In this document: positions 8,752 through 16,849 of the stretch, in pieces
Layout: each line of letters opens with the position of its first letter
Position numbering within the stretch: position 1 is the stretch's first letter
NCBI RefSeq assembly: GCF_006738645.1
Contig: NZ_AP019700.1
Coordinates: forward strand, 756,001 to 820,000
DNA from: Stella humosa
GTDB lineage: Bacteria; Pseudomonadota; Alphaproteobacteria; ATCC43930; Allostellaceae
Direction of reading: 5' to 3'
Length of the DNA: 64,000 nt
Notes under the pieces: model-generated
What the model saw: only the letters and a program-made list of their open reading frames with translations
Told to the model about the DNA's origin: nothing
Databases searched by the model: none
Position numbers and translations under genes: made by a program

Positions 8752-10431
8752 TCAGGACGCCCGCGTCGGATCGGTCAGGGGCTCCGGCATCTCCTGCGGG
8801 TGCAGGCCGTGGGCGGGCGCGGGCCGCGTCGGCCGCTCGATCATGCGGTGGACCTTCGGCCGTTCGGCGCCGCGATGCAGCGCGCGGACATGGTCGGTGA
8901 CGGCGATGTCGGCCTGGGTCATGCGCTGGTTGTGGCGCACATAGTCGACCCAGGTTGGCGTGTGGTAGCGCTCGATCCACAGGCGCGGGTCGGCCAGGTC
9001 GCGCATCAGCGTCCAGTGGCGGGCGCCGTCGCGCCGGCGGATGCGGCGGCGGTCGGCCATGGCGGCCAGGAACTCGTCTATGTCGCGCTCGTCGATGATG
9101 TACTCGATGGTGACGACGATCGGCCCGCTGCGCGGCTGGATGGCGACCGCGAGGTCCGGCTCCGTCCAGCGGTTGACGAGGTCGAGGTTGAGGCCGGCCG
9201 TCGACGGCAGCGGCACGCGCAGGCCGATCGCGACGCAGGCGACCTGCACGGCGCCCGCGATCACCAGGGCGACGGACAGCCCCTCGGCGCCCGCGATCAC
9301 GCCCCAGATCCAGCTACCCAGCGCCATGCCGCCAAAGGCCGCCACCTGGTAGAGCGCCAGCGCGCGCGCCGCCACCCAGCGCGGCGCCGACATCTGCACC
9401 GTGACGTTGAGGGTCGACAGCGTCAGCACCCAGCCGCCGCCGGTGACGGCCAGCGCCAGCATGTTGACCGCCAGCCAGGGGCTGTAGGCGAGGATGACGG
9501 TCGCCACGCCGAAGGCCAGGCACGACCAGCGCACGATCATCTCGTTCGATAGCCAGCCCCGCAGGCGCTGGCTGGCGACGGCGCCGCCGACGGCACCCGC
9601 GCCGAACGCGCCCAGCAGCAGGCCGAAGGTGAAGGGGCCGCCGCCGACGGCGTCGCGCGCCAACAGCGGCATCAGCGCCTGCACTGCACTGGCCGCGAAG
9701 CCGAACAGCATCGCCCGCAGCAGCACCGAGCCGATGCGGCCCGACATCGCCGCATAGCGCAGGCCGGCGATCATGGCGACGCGCAGCCCCTCGCGCGGCA
9801 GGGTGCGGGCCGTGCGCTCCGGCCGCCAGCGCGCCAGGACGTAGATCAGGCCCAGATAGCTGAAGGCGTTGACGGTGAAGGCAGCGGCCGCCCCGGCGGC
9901 GGCCACGATCAGGCCGCCGATCGCCGGCCCGACGCTGCGCGCCAGATTGTAGCCCATGGAATTCAACGCGACCGCGCCGGCCAGGTCGCGCCGGGGCACC
10001 ATGTCGCTGACCGATGCCTGCCAGGCCGGCCCGTTCAGCGCCGCCCCGCAGCCGATCAGGAAGGTGAACAGCAGCAGCACCCAGGGCGTCATCAGGCCGA
10101 GCCAGGCGGCGATGCTGAGGGCCACCGACACCGCCAGCATGAAGCCCTGCGCCACCAGCATCAGCACCCGGCGGTCGACATTGTCGGCCAAGGCACCTGC
10201 CGGCAGCGACAGCAGCATGATCGGCAGCGAGACCGATGCCTGCACCAGCGCCACCATTTCGGTCGTACCGATATGCGTCATCATCCAGGAAGCGCCGACC
10301 GACTGGATCAGCCCGCCGAAGTTCGACGCCAGGCTGGCCAGCCAGACCACGCGGAAGACCGGGCTCTGCAGCGGCGACAGGAAGGACGGGCCTGCGGCGG
10401 TCGGGTTCGTGCCGGTTCCTGCAGATGCCAT
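8752..10431 (-). CDS. MFS_3-type exporter with C-terminal ferredoxin-like domain
   Basis: A 559-residue protein. Residues ~15-415 are a twelve-helix major facilitator of the MFS_3 (transmembrane secretion effector) type, starting 'SPVFRVVWLASLASNFG', with the loop motif 'GALADNVDRR'. Residues ~430-535 are soluble and look like a dimeric alpha/beta-barrel (antibiotic-monooxygenase-like) domain: 'VVTIEYIIDERDIDEFLAAM' followed by 'WTLMRDLADPRLWIERYHTPTW'. This fusion recurs in the family. I chose ATG 10431: an AAGGA lies 12 bases before it, whereas the TTG at 10443 would have no spacing. The gene is convergent with the serine hydrolase gene, one base apart. Substrate unknown. Confidence 0.87.
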   Translation of the reverse strand: MASAGTGTNPTAAGPSFLSPLQSPVFRVVWLASLASNFGGLIQSVGASWMMTHIGTTEMVALVQASVSLPIMLLSLPAGALADNVDRRVLMLVAQGFMLAVSVALSIAAWLGLMTPWVLLLFTFLIGCGAALNGPAWQASVSDMVPRRDLAGAVALNSMGYNLARSVGPAIGGLIVAAAGAAAAFTVNAFSYLGLIYVLARWRPERTARTLPREGLRVAMIAGLRYAAMSGRIGSVLLRAMLFGFAASAVQALMPLLARDAVGGGPFTFGLLLGAFGAGAVGGAVASQRLRGWLSNEMIVRWSCLAFGVATVILAYSPWLAVNMLALAVTGGGWVLTLSTLNVTVQMSAPRWVAARALALYQVAAFGGMALGSWIWGVIAGAEGLSVALVIAGAVQVACVAIGLRVPLPSTAGLNLDLVNRWTEPDLAVAIQPRSGPIVVTIEYIIDERDIDEFLAAMADRRRIRRRDGARHWTLMRDLADPRLWIERYHTPTWVDYVRHNQRMTQADIAVTDHVRALHRGAERPKVHRMIERPTRPAPAHGLHPQEMPEPLTDPTRAS

Positions 10432-10670
10432 CGGGAGCGTCAATCCTTATGCCTGGGCCTTCGCCCGGGCCGTATGCCAGGGCGAGGGCGCCGCCCATTC
10501 TGCAAGGCAAGGCGGTCGTCCGGCCAGGGTTCCCCGATGATTGCCGATTTGACTTCGCCCGTCGCCCATCATGGCGGGGGCTGAGGATTCATCGGCATGG
10601 GCATCCCCTGGCCGAACATTTTCCGGTTCCGCCCGCCGATTCGGCCACGCCCGCCTATCGCCGCGGCTGT

Positions 10671-10694
10671 ACCATTCGATCGAACAGGAATGGT
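10671..10694. promoter_or_regulatory. Inverted repeat upstream of the polyamine-type ABC operon
   Basis: ACCATTC (10671-10677) and its exact complement GAATGGT (10688-10694) are separated by 10 bases. The repeat ends 29 bases before the chosen start codon of the binding-protein gene, a suitable place for a repressor operator. No regulator gene is adjacent. The remainder of 10432-10670 shows nothing I can name. Confidence 0.35.
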
Positions 10695-10723
10695 GGGGGC
10701 GACAAATGACGGGAGATTCGATC

Positions 10724-11767
10724 ATGCTCGCGAAGTGGACGACGGCAGCGTGCCTGCTGGTTTCGGCATTCGGCGTGGCCGGCCCGGCCCACGCCCAGAA
10801 GCAGTTCTCCGGCATCACGCTCAACGTCAACGGCTATGGCGGCGCCTATGACGACATCCTGAAGGAGACGGTGGCCAAGCCGCTGAAGGAGAAGTTCGGG
10901 CTGGAGGTCGTCTACCAGCCGTCGGGCTCGACCTCGGCCACGGCCCGCCTGCTGGCCTCGCGCAACGACCCGCCCTACGACATCCTGATGGCCGACAGCC
11001 CGGCGATGCCGGGCCTGATCGAGGCCGGCGTGCTGGAGGAAATCACGGCGGCCGAAGTGCCGGCCACGGCGCGCGTGTTCCCGCAGCTCCGCGAGTTCGG
11101 CAATTACGGCCTGCCGTTCTCGATCGCGTCCGTGGCGCTGGTGTCGAACCGCAACCTGGTGAAGACCCCGCCCAAGTCGATCAAGGACCTGGCCCGGCCC
11201 GAATACAAGGGCAAGGTGGCGCTCATCAGCCTGGAATCCTCGGGCGGCATCCTGTCGCTGATGGCGATGGCGGAATCGGCCGGCGGCGGCGTCAACGACG
11301 CCGACCCGGGCTTCAAGGTCCTCCAGACGATCAAGCCGAACCTGCTGTCGGCCTTCGGCGCCACGGTGCCGCAACTCCAGGCGTTCCAGCAGGAAGAGGC
11401 CGCCGTCGGCATCTTCTGGAACGGCCGCATCTACGAGCTGCAGACCAAGGGCGCGCCGGTCGACCTGATCGTGCCGGAGGAGGGGATCTACTCGCTCTCG
11501 TCCTACGTCAACGCGGTGAAGGGCTCCAAGCATCGCGCGGCCCAGATGGCCTATCTGGAACAGGCCCTGTCCGACGAGGCGATCGCGGCACTGGCGATCA
11601 AGTTCACCTACGGCCCGACGACGCCGGTGAAGCTGCCCGACGAGATCGCCGGCAAGGTCATCACCTATGGTCCGGAAGGGCTGAAGAAGGTGAAGACGCT
11701 CGACTGGGCGGCGGTTGCCAAGAACCGCGGCGCCTGGGTCACCCAGTGGAACAAGGAAATGCGCTGA
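10724..11767 (+). CDS. Periplasmic substrate-binding protein, PotD/spermidine-putrescine type
   Basis: A 347-residue secreted binding protein. Residues 1-24 form a signal peptide (basic 'LAKW', hydrophobic core, cleavage after 'PAHA'). The mature part starts 'ITLNVNGYGGAYDDILKE', typical of PotD-like family 1 binding proteins for polyamines and related small cations, and contains 'ASRNDPPYDILMAD' and 'GIFWNGRIYEL'. The ATG at 10724 has GGGAG 8 bases upstream; an in-frame ATG at 10706 would place six extra residues before the signal peptide. It is the first gene of a four-gene ABC operon. The ligand is not known and need not be a polyamine. Confidence 0.88.
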   Translation: MLAKWTTAACLLVSAFGVAGPAHAQKQFSGITLNVNGYGGAYDDILKETVAKPLKEKFGLEVVYQPSGSTSATARLLASRNDPPYDILMADSPAMPGLIEAGVLEEITAAEVPATARVFPQLREFGNYGLPFSIASVALVSNRNLVKTPPKSIKDLARPEYKGKVALISLESSGGILSLMAMAESAGGGVNDADPGFKVLQTIKPNLLSAFGATVPQLQAFQQEEAAVGIFWNGRIYELQTKGAPVDLIVPEEGIYSLSSYVNAVKGSKHRAAQMAYLEQALSDEAIAALAIKFTYGPTTPVKLPDEIAGKVITYGPEGLKKVKTLDWAAVAKNRGAWVTQWNKEMR

Positions 11768-11795
11768 AGCTCGGCTGGCGCGTGGGTATTTCGTG

Positions 11796-12647
11796 ATGGA
11801 CGACACGCGCCTCGACGGCCGGCGGCCCTTCCTCCTGCTTCCCGCCCTGGCGGTGGTGCTGGTGGTGCTGGGCCTGCCGGTCGCCATGCTGCTGCGCATG
11901 AGCCTGGTGCCGACCGAGGGGCCGATCTATTCGGGCGGCTGGTCGGCCCGGCACTACGAGATGTTCTTCGGCGATCCCTTCTTCTCGGGCGTGCTGCTCG
12001 AGACCGTGGCCTACGGGCTGGCGGTGGCGATCGGCACCGCCATCGTCGGCTTCCCGCTCGCCTATTCGCTGGCGCGCGGGTCGGAACGCACCCGGCGCCT
12101 GCGCTTCGTGATCCTGATCCTGCCGCTGTCGCTGAGCCTCGTCGTCAACGTCTTCGGCTGGATGGTCATCCTCGGCCGGGCGGGCTTCGTGAACAGCATC
12201 CTGCTGTGGCTGGGCCTCATCGACCGGCCCATCCAGCTCCTGTTCGACCGGCCGGCCGTCCTGGTGGTGCTGGCCCACAGCTTCCTGCCGTTCCAGGTGC
12301 TGTCGATCATGAGCGTGGTCGTGCAGATCGACCCCGTGCTGGAGCAGGCCGCCGCCAGCCTGCGCGCCTCGCGCTTCACCACCTTTCGCCGGGTCATCCT
12401 GCCGCTCGCCTGGCCCGGCATCCTGGCCGGCTCCACCATCGTCTTCATGCTGACGATCTCGGCCTTCGTCACGCCGCGCTTCATCGGCGGCACGCGGGTG
12501 CCGATGCTGGGCAGCCTGATCCTGGAACAGGTGCTGAGCGTGCTGAACTGGCCCTTCGCGGCCGCCATGTCGATGCTGCTGCTGACGATCGCGCTGGTGG
12601 TGGCGGCCCTGGCGGGACGCCTGGGGCGGCGGGGGGCGCGGAGATGA
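11796..12647 (+). CDS. ABC transporter permease, PotB type
   Basis: A 283-residue inner-membrane permease with about six helices. The ATP-binding-subunit contact loop (EAA motif) is seen as 'EQAAASLRASRFTTFRRVIL' followed by 'PLAWPGI' in the last third. The ATG at 11796 directly follows a possible GTG at 11793. The gene lies 28 bases after the binding-protein gene, and its stop overlaps the next permease start (ATGA at 12644-12647), so translation is probably coupled. It pairs with the next gene to form the channel of a PotABCD-like importer. Confidence 0.9.
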   Translation: MDDTRLDGRRPFLLLPALAVVLVVLGLPVAMLLRMSLVPTEGPIYSGGWSARHYEMFFGDPFFSGVLLETVAYGLAVAIGTAIVGFPLAYSLARGSERTRRLRFVILILPLSLSLVVNVFGWMVILGRAGFVNSILLWLGLIDRPIQLLFDRPAVLVVLAHSFLPFQVLSIMSVVVQIDPVLEQAAASLRASRFTTFRRVILPLAWPGILAGSTIVFMLTISAFVTPRFIGGTRVPMLGSLILEQVLSVLNWPFAAAMSMLLLTIALVVAALAGRLGRRGARR

Positions 12648-13447
12648 CGGCCCGCATCCGCCTGCCGCGGCCTGCCGTGGTCGCCTCGGCCGTCTTCAAC
12701 GCCGTCTGCTACCTCTTCCTGGCCCTGCCGGCGGTGGTGGTGGTGGCCGCTTCCTTCAGCTCGGCCAGCATGCTGAGCTTCCCGCCGCGCGGCTTCACGC
12801 TCTCCTGGTACGCCAAGACCCTGGCCGACCCGGCCTTCATGTCCGCCCTGCGCGTCAGCGTCGAGCTGGCCTTTCTCTCGACCGGGCTGGCGCTGGCGCT
12901 GGGCCTGCCGGCCGGCTACGCCCTGGCGCGCTATCGCTTCCGCGGGCGGGAACTGGCGCAGTCGATCCTGATGTCGCCCCTGGTGGTGCCGGCCGTCGTT
13001 TTCGCGATCGGGCTCCTGCAACTCCTGACGGTGATCGGCCTGGCGCGCTCCATGGTCGGCCTCGTCGTCGGTCACGTCGTCATCACGCTGCCCTATGTCG
13101 TGCGCAACATGACGGCCGCCTTCGTCCTGTTCGACCCCTCGCTGGAGCAGGCAGCGCGCAACCTGCGGGCGACCCCTTTCCAGGTCATCCGCCGGGTCAC
13201 CCTGCCGGTGATGCTGCCCAGCGTGCTGTCGTCGGCCGTCTTCGCCTTCGTCACCTCGTTCGGCAACCTCACCGTCTCGATCTTCCTGGGCGGGCCCGGC
13301 CACACCACCCTGCCGGTGCAGATCTTCGCCTATGTCGACCAGTCGCTCGACCCGATGGTGGCGGCGGTGTCGACCATCGTCATCCTCATCACCCTGGCCG
13401 TCGTCTTCCTGGTGGAACGCCTGGTCGGCCTGCAGCGCATCGTCTAG
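12644..13447 (+). CDS. ABC transporter permease, PotC type
   Basis: A 267-residue membrane protein with about six helices, the second permease of the PotD-like importer. Its EAA contact loop is 'EQAARNLRATPFQVIRRVTL' followed by 'PVMLPSV'. The start codon overlaps the stop of the upstream permease gene by four bases, so the two are translationally coupled and probably made in equal amounts. 'SLDPMVAAVSTIVILITL' forms the last helix, as in PotC-type permeases. The ATPase gene begins 12 bases downstream. Confidence 0.9.
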   Translation: MTARIRLPRPAVVASAVFNAVCYLFLALPAVVVVAASFSSASMLSFPPRGFTLSWYAKTLADPAFMSALRVSVELAFLSTGLALALGLPAGYALARYRFRGRELAQSILMSPLVVPAVVFAIGLLQLLTVIGLARSMVGLVVGHVVITLPYVVRNMTAAFVLFDPSLEQAARNLRATPFQVIRRVTLPVMLPSVLSSAVFAFVTSFGNLTVSIFLGGPGHTTLPVQIFAYVDQSLDPMVAAVSTIVILITLAVVFLVERLVGLQRIV

Positions 13448-13459
13448 GACCGCCCGCCC

Positions 13460-14503
13460 ATGAGGACCAGCGATACCATCGTCCGGCTCGACCGGCTGCA
13501 GAAGCGCTACGGCACCGTCGTCGCGGTGGAGGAGATGTCGCTGGCCGTGCCGCGCGGCGAGCTCTTGTGCCTGCTCGGCCCCAGCGGCTGCGGCAAGACC
13601 ACGACCTTGAAGATGATCGCGGGCTTCGTGCCGCCCAGCGGCGGTCGCATCCTGATCGACGAGTCCGACGTGACCGGCGTGCCGGCGCACCGCCGCGACA
13701 CCGGCATGGTGTTCCAGAACTACGCGCTCTTCCCGCACCTGACGGTGGCCGAGAATATCGCGTTTGCGCCGCGCAACGTCGGCATGAAGCGCGACGAAAC
13801 CAGGCGCCGGGTGGACGAGTTGCTGGAGCTGGTGCAGTTGGGCGGCCTAGCCCGCCGCTACCCGGCCGAGCTGTCGGGCGGCCAGCAGCAGCGGGTGGCA
13901 CTGGCCCGCGCGCTGGCGCTGCGCCCGGCCGTCCTGCTGCTGGACGAGCCCTTGTCCAACCTCGATGCCCGCCTGCGCATGCAGATGCGCGACGAGCTGC
14001 GCGGCCTCGTCTCGCGGCTCGGCACCACCACCCTCCTGGTCACCCACGACCAGGAGGAGGCGCTGGCCATGGCCGACCGCATCGTCGTCATGAACAAGGG
14101 CGCGGTCGAGCAGATCGGCAGCCCGGACGAGATCTACGAACGCCCCACCAGCCGCTTCGTCGCGGAATTCATCGGCCGCTGCAACCTGCTGCCGGTGCGG
14201 CCCGGCAATGGCGGCGTGGTGCTGGCCGACGGCACCGGCATCGCCATCGACGGGCCGGTGCCGGCCGATGCCGGCCTGCTGGCGGTGCGGCCCGAGCATG
14301 TGACGCTGGCCGTTCCGGGCTCGACCGCGCTGGTCGGCCGCGTCATCCGTGCCGTCTACCACGGCGCCGTCACGCACCTGTACCTCGACGCCGCCGGCAC
14401 CGAGATCCTGGCCGACATCCCGAGCGCAGCCGCCCGAAGCGTGCCGACCGGCACCGCCGTCGGCATCGTGTTCGACCCCGGCCACATCCGCATCCTGCCC
14501 TGA
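13460..14503 (+). CDS. ABC transporter ATP-binding protein, PotA type
   Basis: A 347-residue ATPase that energises the preceding permeases. Walker A is GPSGCGKTT, the Q-loop is in 'GMVFQNYALFPHLTV', the signature is LSGGQQQR, Walker B is 'LLLDEPLSNLD' and the H-loop is in 'VTHDQEEA'. After residue ~235 a TOBE domain follows ('FIGRCNLLPV', 'LLAVRPEHVTL'), as in PotA/FbpC-type ATPases. The gene sits 12 bases after the permease gene and completes the SBP-permease-permease-ATPase operon. The M24 hydrolase gene follows 33 bases later and is probably cotranscribed. Confidence 0.92.
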   Translation: MRTSDTIVRLDRLQKRYGTVVAVEEMSLAVPRGELLCLLGPSGCGKTTTLKMIAGFVPPSGGRILIDESDVTGVPAHRRDTGMVFQNYALFPHLTVAENIAFAPRNVGMKRDETRRRVDELLELVQLGGLARRYPAELSGGQQQRVALARALALRPAVLLLDEPLSNLDARLRMQMRDELRGLVSRLGTTTLLVTHDQEEALAMADRIVVMNKGAVEQIGSPDEIYERPTSRFVAEFIGRCNLLPVRPGNGGVVLADGTGIAIDGPVPADAGLLAVRPEHVTLAVPGSTALVGRVIRAVYHGAVTHLYLDAAGTEILADIPSAAARSVPTGTAVGIVFDPGHIRILP

Positions 14504-14536
14504 CGCCACCCGCCAGCCCACCTGGAGAGCCCCCCG

Positions 14537-15712
14537 ATGGACCATCCCTTCACCCGCGAGGAGTTCGCGGCCCGCATCCGCGCCGTCCAGACCCGCATGG
14601 CCGAGGAGGGCATCGACGTCCTGCTCGTGGCCGAGCCGTCGAACTTCTACTACCTGACCGGCTACAATGCCTGGTCGTTCTATACCCCGCAGGCGCTGCT
14701 GCTCAGCGTCGATTCCGACACGCCGATCTGGTGCGGCCGGATGATGGACGCGCAGTCCGCGCGGCGGACCACCTACCTGCCGGATGCCAACATCCGCCCC
14801 TATCCCGATAGCTACGTGCAGGCGCCCGACCGCCACCCGATGCAGATCGTGGCCGGCATCATCGAGAAGGAAGGCTGGGCCAACCGCACCATCGGCATCG
14901 AGATGGATGCCTATTTCTACACCGCCCACTCCCATGCCTGGCTGGTGCGCTCGCTGCCGAATGCCAAGCTGGTCGATGCCGGCCTGCTGGTCGGCTGGGT
15001 GCGCGTGGTGAAGAGCCCGCAGGAACTGACCTACCTGCGCGAGGCGGGCGAGATCGTCGAGCGCATGATGGACCGCGCCTTCGAGATGATCGCGCCCGGC
15101 GTGCGCGAGTGCGACCTGGCCGGCGCCCTCTACGAGGCGCAAATGCGCGGGACCGAGCGCTTCGGCGGCATCCACACCACCAGCCCGCCGTTCCTGGGCA
15201 TCGGCAAGCGCATCGCCGAGCCGCACCCGGTGTGGAGCGACGACCCGATCCAGCCGAACTCGCCGATCAACATCGAGATCGCCGGCTGCCGCCTGCGCTA
15301 TCACGGCCCGATGAGCCGGACGATCTATCTCGGCCGGCCACCGCAGGCCTATCTCGACCTGGCCGAGGGCGTGGTCGAGGGGCTGAACCTGGCGCTGGAC
15401 GCGGTCAAGCCCGGCGTCACGTGCGAGGCGATCGAGGCGGTGTGGCGCAAGTCTATCGCCAAGCGCGGCATCGAGAAGGAATCGCGCATCGGCTATTCCA
15501 TCGGCATCGGTTTCCCGCCCACCTGGGGCGAGCGCACCGCCAGCCTGCGGCCGGGCGACCTGACCGTCTTGCAGCCGGGCATGGCCTTCCACATGATGAC
15601 CGGCATCTGGCAGCAGGACACCGGCGTCACCATCACCCAGGGCTTCTACGTCACCGAGACCGGCCACCACGCGCTGACCCGTTCGCCGCGCGCCCTGCTG
15701 GTCAAGGACTGA
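14537..15712 (+). CDS. M24-family hydrolase, creatinase/ectoine hydrolase (DoeA)-like
   Basis: A 391-residue 'pita-bread' fold protein. The N-terminal creatinase domain contains 'FYYLTGYNAWSFY' near residue 37 and the C-terminal domain starts near residue 155 ('VKSPQELTYLREAGEIVERM'). The metal-binding aspartates of true prolidases are missing: where aminopeptidases have the D...D block, this protein has 'INIEIAGCRLRYHGPMSRT'. Metal-free creatinase and the ectoine hydrolase DoeA also lack these ligands and cleave C-N bonds of small cyclic or amidine compounds. 'PPTWGERTASLRPGD' also recalls DoeA. An SD-like GGAGAG precedes the start. Coupling to a PotD-like importer suggests it acts on the imported compound. 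Confidence 0.75.
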   Translation: MDHPFTREEFAARIRAVQTRMAEEGIDVLLVAEPSNFYYLTGYNAWSFYTPQALLLSVDSDTPIWCGRMMDAQSARRTTYLPDANIRPYPDSYVQAPDRHPMQIVAGIIEKEGWANRTIGIEMDAYFYTAHSHAWLVRSLPNAKLVDAGLLVGWVRVVKSPQELTYLREAGEIVERMMDRAFEMIAPGVRECDLAGALYEAQMRGTERFGGIHTTSPPFLGIGKRIAEPHPVWSDDPIQPNSPINIEIAGCRLRYHGPMSRTIYLGRPPQAYLDLAEGVVEGLNLALDAVKPGVTCEAIEAVWRKSIAKRGIEKESRIGYSIGIGFPPTWGERTASLRPGDLTVLQPGMAFHMMTGIWQQDTGVTITQGFYVTETGHHALTRSPRALLVKD

Positions 15713-15737
15713 GCCCGCCACCGCGAGCCATATCGCC

Positions 15738-16832
15738 ATGACCGACGACCTGCCGCAGGCGGCGCTTGCGGCCTTCTCCGCCGACTATTTCGAGGCCCGC
15801 GAGAAGTTCCGCCGCTGGGCGCCGTCGGCGGTCGCCTACCCCTCGGCCGCGAAAGGGCCGGGGGGCGAGGCGCTGTCCACGGATGTCGCCTGGTTCGGCG
15901 ATCCGGCCGCGCCCAAGGTGTTCGTCACCGTGTCCTCGACCCATGGGGTCGAGGGCTATTGCGGCTCGGCCTGCCAGGTCGACTGGCTGGCGGGCGGCGG
16001 GCCGGGGCGGCTGGCGGCGGACGAGGCGGCGCTGGTCATCCACGCCATCAACCCCTACGGCTTCGCCTGGGACCGGCGCGTCACCGAGGAGGGCTGCGAC
16101 CTCAACCGCAACTTCGTCGATTTCGCGGCCGGCGTGCCCGAGAACGCAGGCTATGACGAGCTGGCCGTCCACATCGTGCCGCCCGCCCTGGACGGGCCGG
16201 TGTTCGCGGCGGCCGAGGCCGCGGTCGCCGATTATCGCCGGCGCCACGGCGAGAAGGCGTTCCAGATCGCCCGCAAGTCCGGGCAGTACCGCCATCCGGC
16301 CGGCGTCTTTTTCGGCGGCTTCGCCCCCTCCGGCCCGCGCCGCACGCTGGAGCGGATCGTGGGCGACTACCGGCTGGCCGACCGCGCGCGCGTCGTCGTC
16401 GTCGACTTCCACACTGGCCTCGGCCCGTTCGGCTATGGCGAGATCCAGACCGAGCAGGTGGCGGGCCTCGACTGCTATCACCGGGCACGCACCATGTTCG
16501 GCCGCTCGGTCACCTCGTCGGAACTCGGCACCTCCACCTCGGTGGTGCTGAACGGCACGATGGACGGCTACTGGTATCAGTTGCTGGGCGACCGCCAGAC
16601 CTATGTCTGCCTGGAATACGGCACCTTCGACCCCGAGAGCGGGCGGCGGGTGATGCGGCAGGACCATTGGCTGCGCGCGCATGGCGGCCCCAGCCCCGAC
16701 CCGGCGCTGGCCGCCCGCTTCCGCGCCGAGATGCGCGCCCACTTCTTCCCCGACAGCGACGACTGGAAGGAAATGGTGGTTGCCCGCGCCCGCCAGGTGC
16801 AGCGGCAGGCGGTGGAGGGGCTGCGCGGCTAG
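15738..16832 (+). CDS. DUF2817 (M14-like zinc carboxypeptidase-fold) protein
   Basis: A 364-residue cytoplasmic protein of the DUF2817 family, related to zinc carboxypeptidases and aspartoacylases. Likely zinc ligands are H69 and E72 in 'SSTHGVEGYCG' and H225 in 'VVDFHTGLGPFGYGE'. 'NPYGFAWDRR' and 'CDLNRNFVDF' form the substrate-binding region. It lies 25 bases after the M24 hydrolase gene at the end of the ABC operon, so it probably deacylates or cleaves an intermediate from the imported compound. That job is inferred from position. A broken second copy of the same gene family lies at 22130-22366. Confidence 0.85.
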   Translation: MTDDLPQAALAAFSADYFEAREKFRRWAPSAVAYPSAAKGPGGEALSTDVAWFGDPAAPKVFVTVSSTHGVEGYCGSACQVDWLAGGGPGRLAADEAALVIHAINPYGFAWDRRVTEEGCDLNRNFVDFAAGVPENAGYDELAVHIVPPALDGPVFAAAEAAVADYRRRHGEKAFQIARKSGQYRHPAGVFFGGFAPSGPRRTLERIVGDYRLADRARVVVVDFHTGLGPFGYGEIQTEQVAGLDCYHRARTMFGRSVTSSELGTSTSVVLNGTMDGYWYQLLGDRQTYVCLEYGTFDPESGRRVMRQDHWLRAHGGPSPDPALAARFRAEMRAHFFPDSDDWKEMVVARARQVQRQAVEGLRG

Positions 16833-16849
16833 CGCAGGGCAGGCTTCCG

